A program made the translations under genes and the position numbers. A stretch of DNA of 64,000 nucleotides from Bacteroidota bacterium (GTDB lineage: Bacteria > Bacteroidota > Bacteroidia > Bacteroidales > Rikenellaceae): assembly GCA_023443765.1 (NCBI GenBank), contig JAEZTA010000002.1, positions 4,704 through 68,703 on the forward strand. The letters run 5' to 3'. Positions 32,909 through 41,042 of the stretch are shown here, in pieces; positions within the stretch are counted from its first letter, which is position 1; each line of letters opens with the position of its first letter. The notes beneath the pieces are model-generated. The model saw only the letters and a list, made by a program, of their open reading frames with translations, was not told the DNA's origin and did no database searches.

Positions 32909-35800
32909 GTGAAGAAATTTTTACTAGTGCTTTTATTGGCGGGCTTCTGCATTCCGTTGGGTGTGCAGGCCCAGGCTCCGAAGAAGGTTTCCATCGAGGG
33001 AACCGTGACGGAGTATAACACGAAAGAGCCGGTTGCGGGCTGCGTGGTTGCCATCCCGACGCTCGAACTGTGGGTGGTGACCGATGCCAAAGGCCGGTTC
33101 CGGATGCCGTCGGTGACTACCGGCAGCTATACCATCGAGACGACCTGCCTGGGCTACGAGCCCCTTTCGTACAAGGTGACGATCACCTCTTCGATCGGAA
33201 CGCTGTCGTTGCGCCTCAGGGAGTCGAGCCTGCAGCTGAATACCGTGACCGTGACGGCCCAGCGGGGCCGCAGCATCAACACCTCCTCGACGATCGATCG
33301 TCAGGCGATGGACCACCTGCAGGCCACCTCCGTCAAGGACGTGATGCAGCTGCTGCCGGGTGTCGTAACGTCGAATCCCGACCTGACGAGCAGTTCCTAC
33401 AACTTTATCGGCATCCGCGACCTGAATACCAACAGGACTACCGTGGAGGCTGTGGGCGTTAACTCCAGTTCGGTCGGCATTTATGTGGATGGCGCATCTG
33501 TCAAAAACGATGCTTCGCTTGTCGGAGGAAAGGCCTCGGGCTTCGGACAGACACTGAATAAGGGTATCGACATGCGTACGATCTCGACCGACAATATCGA
33601 GTCGGTGGAGGTGATCCGGGGTGTGGCTTCTGCCGAATACGGCAATATGAGCGCCGGTGCCGTCATTGTCAAGACCAAGCAGGGCCGCACACCCTATGAG
33701 GTGCGTGTCAAGGCGGTTCCCAACACCAAGGCAGTGGCGCTGACCAAAGGTTACGCGCTGGGGCCCGATAAAGGTTTCCTGAATGTGGGTCTCGATTATG
33801 CCAATGCCATGAAGGATATCCGTACGTCGAAGGATGCTTACGATCGCGGAACCTTCTCGGTCATGTACAGCAATACGTTCAACCGTGATCGCACGCCGTT
33901 TCAGTTTAATGCGAAGGTGAGCGGTTATCTTTCGAAGGGCACGAGCAAGCCCGATCCTGATGACCTGTCGCAGGACGAACGCAAGTTCCTTGACGACAAG
34001 AGCCTTTCGATCAACCTGAACGGTTCGTGGTTGCTCAACAAGTCGTGGATTACTTCGCTGAAATATGTCCTGAGTCATACTATGACGCGTGAATATGCCC
34101 GCGACAAAGCGTTATCGACTTATGTTGGTGTCGCTAATCCCGGGGCTACTGAGCCCGGGGAAGGGTTCGTGGAGTTCACGCCGGACGATTATCTGAGCGA
34201 TATCCGCAATTTGAGCATGGCTTATTACACCAATGCCAAACTGCTGGCCGAACTTTCGGGCCGCTACGGCAAGGTCTACAACAAGGCAATGGTCGGCGTT
34301 GAGTGGAACAACTCGGGTAACACGGGCAAGGGTCAGTATTACGAAGGTGTGCGTCCCATGCAGTTCCGCGCCCAACCGTTCAGCGATATTCCCTTCATGA
34401 ATCAGGTGGCGGTTTTCGTTGAGGAGAAGGCGACCCTGCCGATTGGTAAAACTTCGCTTACGTTACAGGCCGGAGGCCGTTTTACCTACCTGGCGACTGA
34501 TCAGTTGAATGAAAAATGGGCTGTCGATCCGCGTTTTAATGCTAAATATACCATTATTAACAACCGGGCTCCTAAGAAGGTTCGCGAACTCAGTATCCGT
34601 GGTGGCTGGGGTATTCAGACCACACTACCCGGCCTCTATGCACTCTATCCGTTTGCCTCATATATCGACAACTATTCGCTGCGACTGCCCGCTGCCGGCG
34701 AGCGGCCTGTTACGGAGGCCTGGACGACCGAAGTGACGACGGCTGAGGAGTTGACTAATCGTGACTTGAAGATGCAGTACAGCAAGAATTTCGAAGTCGG
34801 CATTGATTTCGAAATGTTTGGTGTTAAGGGTAGCATCGCCTACTACAATGAGAAGATGCGTAATGGTTACTCTACGCTGTACATGCCCGGCGTGTACAGT
34901 TACCGGGAGTATGACTATTCCGGTACGGAAACCCCGGTATACATCGACGATCCGAAGAACCCGGGGCAGAAGGTGCTGGGTATAGGCGGAGTGCCGCTCG
35001 ACTACCAGACGGTGACTAAGTTTAAGAATATCAAAAAGCCCGGCAATAACAATGAATACGACAAACAGGGCGTCGAATATACGTTGGACTTCGGGCAGAT
35101 CCGGGCGATCCGCACCTCGATCATTGTCAATGGTGCTTATATGCAGATGAAAAATCTGTCGGATGTCGGAGCCAAGCAGCTTTTCGATGCCACTTATACG
35201 TCGGGAAAAATACAGATCAATGGTCAGAACGTTTACAACCCGGTCTACGGCGGATATGATGGCGGAAAGAGTCTGCAGGGTGCAGCTGTCCGCAAGCGTC
35301 TGAACTCCAATTTCAGCTTTATCACTCATATTCCCAAGTTGCGTCTGATCACCTCGCTAACGGTGCAGTGTGTGTGGTTTGACCGCAGCCGTAACCTCAA
35401 GAACAGTGGCGTTTATTATGAGGATGCCGAAGGCAATAAAATTTACGATTTCGAGGGCCAGGTCAATGGAACGCTTTACAAAGATCCCGATTGGTACATG
35501 GATGCAGCCGGGAATCTGCTGCCGTTCGATCCTTCGTTGTATGAGGGTGATCTGCGTAACGCATTCATGACCTACCGAACAACGTCGACCAATTCGAGCC
35601 TGTTTGTGCAGAACTCGTTCAAACCCTACTTTATGGCGAATATCCGTATCACTAAAGAGATCGGCAATATCGCTCAGATTTCGTTCTATGCCAATAACTT
35701 TACCAACTCACGTCCCAAAATGAAGTTGCAGAGTACGGGCACTTATACGACGGTCAATACCGATATTTATTTCGGTGCGGAACTCAAACTCAAATTCTAA
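32909..35800 (+). CDS. TonB-dependent outer-membrane receptor with carboxypeptidase-regulatory-like domain
   Basis: A 963-residue TonB-dependent receptor starting at GTG (MKKFLLVLLLAGFCIPLGVQAQ as signal). Residues 28-115 are the carboxypeptidase-like domain (VSIEGTVTEYNTKEPVAGCVV). The plug, about 120-270, contains VTVTAQRGRS as a TonB-box-like stretch, DVMQLLPGVVTSNPDLTSSS and VEVIRGVASAEYGNMSAGAV. The barrel ends FGAELKLKF. Unlike SusC it has no SusD partner; the next two genes encode a DUF4876-like lipoprotein and a DUF6850-like barrel, a conserved trio in Bacteroidetes. The substrate is unknown and could be iron-linked or a peptide. From about 33.8 kb on, the coding DNA is clearly more AT-rich than the rest of the window. 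Confidence 0.9.
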   Translation: MKKFLLVLLLAGFCIPLGVQAQAPKKVSIEGTVTEYNTKEPVAGCVVAIPTLELWVVTDAKGRFRMPSVTTGSYTIETTCLGYEPLSYKVTITSSIGTLSLRLRESSLQLNTVTVTAQRGRSINTSSTIDRQAMDHLQATSVKDVMQLLPGVVTSNPDLTSSSYNFIGIRDLNTNRTTVEAVGVNSSSVGIYVDGASVKNDASLVGGKASGFGQTLNKGIDMRTISTDNIESVEVIRGVASAEYGNMSAGAVIVKTKQGRTPYEVRVKAVPNTKAVALTKGYALGPDKGFLNVGLDYANAMKDIRTSKDAYDRGTFSVMYSNTFNRDRTPFQFNAKVSGYLSKGTSKPDPDDLSQDERKFLDDKSLSINLNGSWLLNKSWITSLKYVLSHTMTREYARDKALSTYVGVANPGATEPGEGFVEFTPDDYLSDIRNLSMAYYTNAKLLAELSGRYGKVYNKAMVGVEWNNSGNTGKGQYYEGVRPMQFRAQPFSDIPFMNQVAVFVEEKATLPIGKTSLTLQAGGRFTYLATDQLNEKWAVDPRFNAKYTIINNRAPKKVRELSIRGGWGIQTTLPGLYALYPFASYIDNYSLRLPAAGERPVTEAWTTEVTTAEELTNRDLKMQYSKNFEVGIDFEMFGVKGSIAYYNEKMRNGYSTLYMPGVYSYREYDYSGTETPVYIDDPKNPGQKVLGIGGVPLDYQTVTKFKNIKKPGNNNEYDKQGVEYTLDFGQIRAIRTSIIVNGAYMQMKNLSDVGAKQLFDATYTSGKIQINGQNVYNPVYGGYDGGKSLQGAAVRKRLNSNFSFITHIPKLRLITSLTVQCVWFDRSRNLKNSGVYYEDAEGNKIYDFEGQVNGTLYKDPDWYMDAAGNLLPFDPSLYEGDLRNAFMTYRTTSTNSSLFVQNSFKPYFMANIRITKEIGNIAQISFYANNFTNSRPKMKLQSTGTYTTVNTDIYFGAELKLKF

Positions 35801-37072
35801 ATGCTGCAGACGATGAACAAGATTTTTACCTATATTTTACCGGTGGCCGCCGCCCTCCTGTTGAGCAGTTGCCTCAAGGATATGAAAGAGACCGAACTCT
35901 TCGAAGGCAGTAAAGAGGTCGAAGTGAGTATTACGCTCCCCGAAGCGCTGGAAGCCGAAGCTAAGAGCGATTTCAAGGTCATATTGCGTAATTCGAAGAC
36001 GGGTGTTGTACTGACTACTCTGACCGATGCACAAGGTGTAGCACGTCTGGAAACTGAGTACGGTACGTATAGCGTGATCGTAAGTAAACAGATCGAGGTG
36101 GAAGGCGCCATCAAGATACTCTCGTTTTCGCAGAATATCGTATTGTCGCGTAATGATAAGGCGGTTGAAAAGCTGACCGCCGAACTGACTGCTTCGAACA
36201 AGGGAACGATCATCCTGAAAGAGGTCTATTTTCACGTGGCCAAAACGCCCAGTGGAGCCAACTACACTTCCGACCAATATTTTATCCTCTACAACAACTC
36301 GGATAAAGTACAATATCTCGATGGCATCGGCCTGGGGACGCATACGACCTATAACTCGAATGCCAAACGGATTTACGTGAAATCATGGCTGGGGGATGAT
36401 AATACTGATCCGCGTGACTCGGTTCCCATCTGTGCTTTTGGGTTCAATTTCCCGGGCAAGGGGACGGAGCATCCACTCCAGCCTGGCGAAGAGGCGGTAG
36501 TTGCCCTGAGCGCTATCAACCATACGAGTGCCATGACGACCGTACCCCTGAATCTGGCGACGGAGAATACCTGGGCTATGTGGATGCCGGCGCTGAAACT
36601 GCAAAAGACTCCCGAAGTTCCGCAGGATCGGTGGCTGAATCCCTATTGTGAGCAAGGTATGGGAACGATGTATACGATCTCCCGGACCTCTCCGACATTT
36701 ATTATTTACCGTATCGAGGGAAGTGCCGAGGAGTATGTAAAGGATGGGGTTACGCTCGGAGAGCCGGGCGGACATATGATTTCCGCGCCTCCGACATATA
36801 CCAGTAAGATATATTCGATCATGATTCCCAAAGAGTGGGTTTATGACGGAGTTGAATTCCGCATCTCCGAGAGCGAAGTTCCGCGCCTTTGCCCGGAAAT
36901 CAGCTTACAGTCCCTGCTGATTACTTCGGGGCAGGGTTCAGGTATCTCCTACATCCGTAAGGTCGACGAGGAGGCTACCGCGGCGGCTGGACATACGGTT
37001 TATCAGGATACCAACGACTCTTCGCAGGACTGGGTGATGATCCCGCGGCCGACGCTTTACAAGGGTAACTAA
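35801..37072 (+). CDS. DUF4876-type lipoprotein
   Basis: A 423-residue lipoprotein whose ATG follows the receptor stop codon directly; an ATG four codons later (MNKIFTYILPVAA) is an equally good start. The lipobox is LLSSC at about residue 24. Residues 38-125 form a carboxypeptidase-regulatory-like beta domain (VEVSITLPEALEAEAKSDF, TLTDAQGVARLETEYG). The rest matches what I know of DUF4876: IILKEVYFHVAKTPSG, DQYFILYNNSD, then a long beta-rich part with QDRWLNPYCEQGMGTMY. It is probably surface exposed and works with the TonB receptor, in a role like that of SusD, but no ligand is known. Confidence 0.78.
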   Translation: MLQTMNKIFTYILPVAAALLLSSCLKDMKETELFEGSKEVEVSITLPEALEAEAKSDFKVILRNSKTGVVLTTLTDAQGVARLETEYGTYSVIVSKQIEVEGAIKILSFSQNIVLSRNDKAVEKLTAELTASNKGTIILKEVYFHVAKTPSGANYTSDQYFILYNNSDKVQYLDGIGLGTHTTYNSNAKRIYVKSWLGDDNTDPRDSVPICAFGFNFPGKGTEHPLQPGEEAVVALSAINHTSAMTTVPLNLATENTWAMWMPALKLQKTPEVPQDRWLNPYCEQGMGTMYTISRTSPTFIIYRIEGSAEEYVKDGVTLGEPGGHMISAPPTYTSKIYSIMIPKEWVYDGVEFRISESEVPRLCPEISLQSLLITSGQGSGISYIRKVDEEATAAAGHTVYQDTNDSSQDWVMIPRPTLYKGN

Positions 37073-37089
37073 CTCAAAACGAAAAGATC

Positions 37090-38679
37090 ATGAAAATGAA
37101 TACGATATATGTGGGACTCCTGGCGACGGCCGTTGCGGTATGCACGGCGGCATCGGCGCAGCCTGTTCGGGAGAAGAACCTCGAAAAATACTATACGATG
37201 GAGCGTATCCGCTCCAAAAGCGGCTGGCTGGTTTCGGACAATGCTGCCGGACTGATCTTTAACCACGCTTCGCTCTCGACAGCCGATGTCAGCTACGATT
37301 TCGAAAAGGGAGGTCTGCGCAATGTCGGCGATGCCGAACGGGTGCACAGAATGGGTGTGCAGTCGGAGTCCTATCAGCGTTGGAAACGCCTTTCGTTCTA
37401 TGGCAAGTTGGGCTATGACTATACTGCCGGTTCGGGTCGTAACTGGGCGGGAAACACCAAACTCTATACTTCGCCGATGAACCTGGGTGACTCGGTTGCC
37501 GGCAATACTCGCAATGAGACTTATTCGCTGAAAGCCGGGGTAGCCTATCAGATGGGGAACTGGGTGATTGGCTTGCAGGGCGAGTACGAGAATCAGAGTT
37601 TAGCCAAGCGGCGCGACGCACGTAACAAGACAACGTACATGCATTTGAGTATTCGTCCCGGTGTAATGTTCTCCTCGAAAGTTGTCGATGCAGGCCTGAA
37701 CTTCACCTATGAGCGTACCACCGAGACTGTCAATTATCAGTCGTTTGGAACTAATGAACAGGCTATTCAGGTTTATCTCTTCGAGGGGCTTTGGTTCTAT
37801 ACGAACCAGTTGGCATCGTTGGGCAGCAATTCCAATCCCTACCAGTATAAAGGTTCGGAATATGGAGGTGCTGCGCAGTTCGAACTGAAGTTCTCTCCTC
37901 GGGTGAGTCTGTTTAACCAGTTTTCGGCAATGTACAACAAGATGGAGCGTTACCGGTTGGAAAAGGATGAGCATCTGGGCGATAATGACCGGTTGACCTA
38001 TCGCTATCTGGGTGTGCTCAACGTTACAGGGCATTGTGTGGATCAGCGGTTTTCGGTCGATGCGTCGTTCGGCGACCTGCTGAAATACAACAATATTCAG
38101 GAGTTGGCTGTCGATCCCGTAAGCAACCAGACCTCTTATAAGCAGTACGGTCGTTTTCTGAAATTCTCGCAGAAGCAGCGCAAGGTCGATGCCGATTACA
38201 AACTCTATGTCAAGCGCAACGAGTGGAGCAGTTCGTGGATCGTCGATGCGGCCTTTAATTACTACAAGACCGAATCGGAGTATACGATTGCTCCGGCGCG
38301 GTACAACCAGGACATGCACTATTCGAAGCTGATGCTGGGTGTGACCAAAAACTTTAGGTTCAGCGGCCGCAGTTGGCTCGATGCGACGGTGCGCGGAGGC
38401 TATACCTTCGGCGGCGGGACCCAGCTGGAGAAGACCTGTCCCGAAGGCGTACAGATCGAAAACGAGAACTACCGTGCCGACCTGCTGGCGCAGGAGTATG
38501 CTTTCCTGACCAACGACCGGCTGAACGGCGAGGCCGGCCTGCGTTACACGCACTGTTTCCCGGCGAAGAAAATGGGCCTCTACGTCGACCTGAAAGGTCG
38601 TGCGGCATGGGGTCGCAGCGGCCTGATGGACGGCAGCCGCCGTGGCGGCATCTTTGCAGCGGTGGGTCTGAATTTCTAA
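37090..38679 (+). CDS. DUF6850-type outer-membrane beta-barrel protein
   Basis: A 529-residue exported protein with signal MNTIYVGLLATAVAVCTAASAQ. It is rich in alternating aromatic strands (FYGKLGYDYTAGSGRNWAG, SLKAGVAYQMGNWVIGLQG) and ends in an aromatic residue (FAAVGLNF), as outer-membrane barrels do. I assign it to the DUF6850 barrel family mainly from its place after a DUF4876 gene and its general pattern. It is the last gene of the three-gene operon, 17 bases after the lipoprotein, and precedes a terminator. It may be a second pore, or a scaffold for the receptor and lipoprotein; no data in the sequence decide this. Confidence 0.72.
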   Translation: MKMNTIYVGLLATAVAVCTAASAQPVREKNLEKYYTMERIRSKSGWLVSDNAAGLIFNHASLSTADVSYDFEKGGLRNVGDAERVHRMGVQSESYQRWKRLSFYGKLGYDYTAGSGRNWAGNTKLYTSPMNLGDSVAGNTRNETYSLKAGVAYQMGNWVIGLQGEYENQSLAKRRDARNKTTYMHLSIRPGVMFSSKVVDAGLNFTYERTTETVNYQSFGTNEQAIQVYLFEGLWFYTNQLASLGSNSNPYQYKGSEYGGAAQFELKFSPRVSLFNQFSAMYNKMERYRLEKDEHLGDNDRLTYRYLGVLNVTGHCVDQRFSVDASFGDLLKYNNIQELAVDPVSNQTSYKQYGRFLKFSQKQRKVDADYKLYVKRNEWSSSWIVDAAFNYYKTESEYTIAPARYNQDMHYSKLMLGVTKNFRFSGRSWLDATVRGGYTFGGGTQLEKTCPEGVQIENENYRADLLAQEYAFLTNDRLNGEAGLRYTHCFPAKKMGLYVDLKGRAAWGRSGLMDGSRRGGIFAAVGLNF

Positions 38680-38701
38680 CCCGTTGGTTTCCGAATAAAA
38701 T

Positions 38702-38735
38702 CCCCGCAGGGCTGTCGAAGCCTTGCGGGGATTTT
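38702..38735 (+). terminator. Terminator of the TonB/DUF4876/DUF6850 operon
   Basis: CCCCGCAGGG pairs with CCTTGCGGGG (ten pairs, one G-T) around a nine-base loop and is followed by ATTTTCG. Confidence 0.85.
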
Positions 38736-38804
38736 CGTTACGGGGTGCCGGTAAAAAAGGAACGAACCCCGATGGGGCCCGTTCCGTTGTATAGATGGGG
38801 CGGG

Positions 38805-40979
38805 TTATTTCACCAGCCGCATTTCGTCGATCAACGATCCGGCGCCGGCGTATTTGTCCATGATCCACAGCACGAAGCGGATGTCGACGCAGACGGTCTT
38901 GAAATTGGTCGGGTGGAAGTAGATGTCGCCTGACATCGACTCGCGGTTGCCGTCGAATGCCAGTCCGATCACGTCGCCTTTGGCGTTGAGCACCGGGCTA
39001 CCCGAGTTGCCGCCCGTGATGTCGTTGTTGGTGAGGAAATTGACATAGAGCTGCCCGTTTTCGCCCCAGCGGCCCCAGTCCTTGTTGCGGATGAGCGAGA
39101 ACATCTTCTCGTCGACGCGGAATTCATAGTCGTTGGGGTTGTATTTCTCCGGGTAGCCGTCAATCGTCGAACGGGAGTCGTAATGCACGGCATCCTTGGG
39201 CGAAACGGGGCCTACGGTTCCGTAGGTGAGGCGCATCGTCGAGTTGGCGTCGGGATATTGGGGGACGCCCTCCGATTCGCGCATCTCGTAGATGGCGTGG
39301 GCATAGCGCAGTTCCTCGGCGTCGGTGTCGATGCCGGAGGCCTCTTCGGCCTGCCTGAGGTTCTCGGCGAAGCGCCGCGAGCTGACCGAATTGGCCATCG
39401 CCGCCATCGGGTCGGAGAGGATGTCCTCGGCGGTGCGGGGCTCGGCGAACCAGGCGCACAGCTTTTCGTAGCTGGTGCAGCAGGTGTTTTCGAAGGCGTA
39501 GTCGATCAGTGCCGGAACGTCGCCCTTGAAGCGGTCGTAAAGCTGCGGCAACTGCTCGCCCCACATCTCGCGGGGAACGTTGTCGGTGAAGCTCTGCACC
39601 ATCCGGGTCAGCACCTCCTTGTCGGTGGCCAGGTCGAAATCCTTCATCATCCGCCGGGTGTTGGCCTGCACGCCTGCGAAATCCTTGTCGCCGACCTTTA
39701 CCGTGGCGATGCTGTCGCGCAGCATGCGGTCGACGAGCGTGCCGAGGCGGTTGGCCGTCATCATCACGTCGCTCGGGCGAATCCACGTCTCCTGGAAATA
39801 ACATTTCTGACGTACGGCTTCGGCACGGGCCTCGTAACCCTTCTTCAGGTTGGCGAGCAGGTCGCCGTATTCGGCTTTGCGGGCCGGGTCGGCGTCGATC
39901 CAGGCGGCGAGGCGCTGCTCCTCGGCAGCGCGGATGCCGATCACGTCGTAACGGCGCAGGCAGATATTTTCCCACTTGGCATAGTCGGCGTAGTTGCTGA
40001 TGCCGAAATACTTGTCGCTATACATCAGACGGATGTCCGGATCGGCCTCCATGTGGCGGCGCATGATGTCGAGGCGGTCGTGGCGCGCCTTGATCACGAT
40101 GGGGTTGGTCACATATTCCTTCTCGCGCACGGCGAACGACGACATGTAGCGGTTGGTGCGGCCCGGGAAACCGAGCACCATGGCGTAATCCTTGTCATGG
40201 ATGCCGCCGGTCGCGACGTTGAGCACCTTGCGGGGCGTGATGGGTCGGTTTTCCTTCGAATAGGCAGCCGGCCGGCCCTCCTTGTCGCCATAGACGCGGT
40301 AGAGGGCGAAATCGCCCTTGTGCTGGGGCCAGCCCCAGTTGTCCTGGTCACCGCCGAAAGCGCCGATCTTCACGGGAGGCGCTCCCACGAGGCGTACGTC
40401 CTTATAGGTCTCGTAGTAGAAAAGCAGGTATTTCTTGCCTTTCCACATCGAGGCGCACTCGACTTCGAAGGGCGTGTCCTTGCCGTATTTCTTTTCGAGG
40501 ATGCCGTAGACCTTGCGGGTCCCGAAAACTCCCAGGCTGTTGGCCTTTTCGAGTGAGTCGCGGATGGCCAGTGCTTCGTCCGTCACGTCGATGACCTTGC
40601 GCAGGAAGGTCACGGTTTTGCCTTTGAGCGGCAGTTCATCCTGCTGTTTGAGGGCCCAGAAACCCTCTTCGAGGTAGTTTTTCGCGGGGGTGCTCAGCGA
40701 GTGGATGTCGCCGTAGGCCACGTGGTGGTTGGTGATGACAAGTCCCTTGTCGGAGATCACGCTGCCCGTACCCATGCCGCCGTCGACGGCCACGATGGCG
40801 TTGCACAGCGCCGGGGACTCCTCGTTATAAATCTCCCCGGGCTTCAGCTTCAGCCCCTCCTTCTTCATCTGGGGGTAGATCATGTTCTGGAACGTGCTGA
40901 CCAGCCACATGCCTTCGTCGGCAGATGCCGCGGTGGGGAGCAAAGCGCAGACCAGTAAATAAAAAATCGCTTTTTTCAT
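38805..40979 (-). CDS. S46 family dipeptidyl-peptidase (DPP7/DPP11-like)
   Basis: A 724-residue periplasmic serine exopeptidase with a signal (IFYLLVCALLPTAASA). S46 enzymes release dipeptides from peptide N-termini and feed asaccharolytic growth. The catalytic triad is visible: His in VITNHHVAYGDIHSL, Asp in GDQDNWGWPQHKGDF, and Ser in TGGNSGSPV (about residue 659). The oxyanion and S1 region reads LAFDGNRESMSGDI, which is closer to the acidic-residue-specific DPP11 branch than to DPP7, but this is a judgement from memory. The length matches the family (about 710-720). A terminator-like hairpin separates it from the membrane ferredoxin gene upstream, and no clear promoter is visible in that gap. 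Confidence 0.93.
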   Translation of the reverse strand: MKKAIFYLLVCALLPTAASADEGMWLVSTFQNMIYPQMKKEGLKLKPGEIYNEESPALCNAIVAVDGGMGTGSVISDKGLVITNHHVAYGDIHSLSTPAKNYLEEGFWALKQQDELPLKGKTVTFLRKVIDVTDEALAIRDSLEKANSLGVFGTRKVYGILEKKYGKDTPFEVECASMWKGKKYLLFYYETYKDVRLVGAPPVKIGAFGGDQDNWGWPQHKGDFALYRVYGDKEGRPAAYSKENRPITPRKVLNVATGGIHDKDYAMVLGFPGRTNRYMSSFAVREKEYVTNPIVIKARHDRLDIMRRHMEADPDIRLMYSDKYFGISNYADYAKWENICLRRYDVIGIRAAEEQRLAAWIDADPARKAEYGDLLANLKKGYEARAEAVRQKCYFQETWIRPSDVMMTANRLGTLVDRMLRDSIATVKVGDKDFAGVQANTRRMMKDFDLATDKEVLTRMVQSFTDNVPREMWGEQLPQLYDRFKGDVPALIDYAFENTCCTSYEKLCAWFAEPRTAEDILSDPMAAMANSVSSRRFAENLRQAEEASGIDTDAEELRYAHAIYEMRESEGVPQYPDANSTMRLTYGTVGPVSPKDAVHYDSRSTIDGYPEKYNPNDYEFRVDEKMFSLIRNKDWGRWGENGQLYVNFLTNNDITGGNSGSPVLNAKGDVIGLAFDGNRESMSGDIYFHPTNFKTVCVDIRFVLWIMDKYAGAGSLIDEMRLVK

Positions 40980-40998
40980 AGTCGGTTCGTTTTATTCG

Positions 40999-41026
40999 AA
41001 AAAGGGGCTTGCGTATCACAAGCCCC
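40999..41026 (-). terminator. Terminator-like hairpin between the ferredoxin and S46 genes
   Basis: GGGGCTTG at 41004-41011 pairs with CAAGCCCC at 41019-41026; on the minus strand it is followed by five T. It should end or attenuate transcripts of the ferredoxin gene before the S46 gene. Confidence 0.75.
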
Positions 41027-41042
41027 CTGTAAGTATGTTGCA

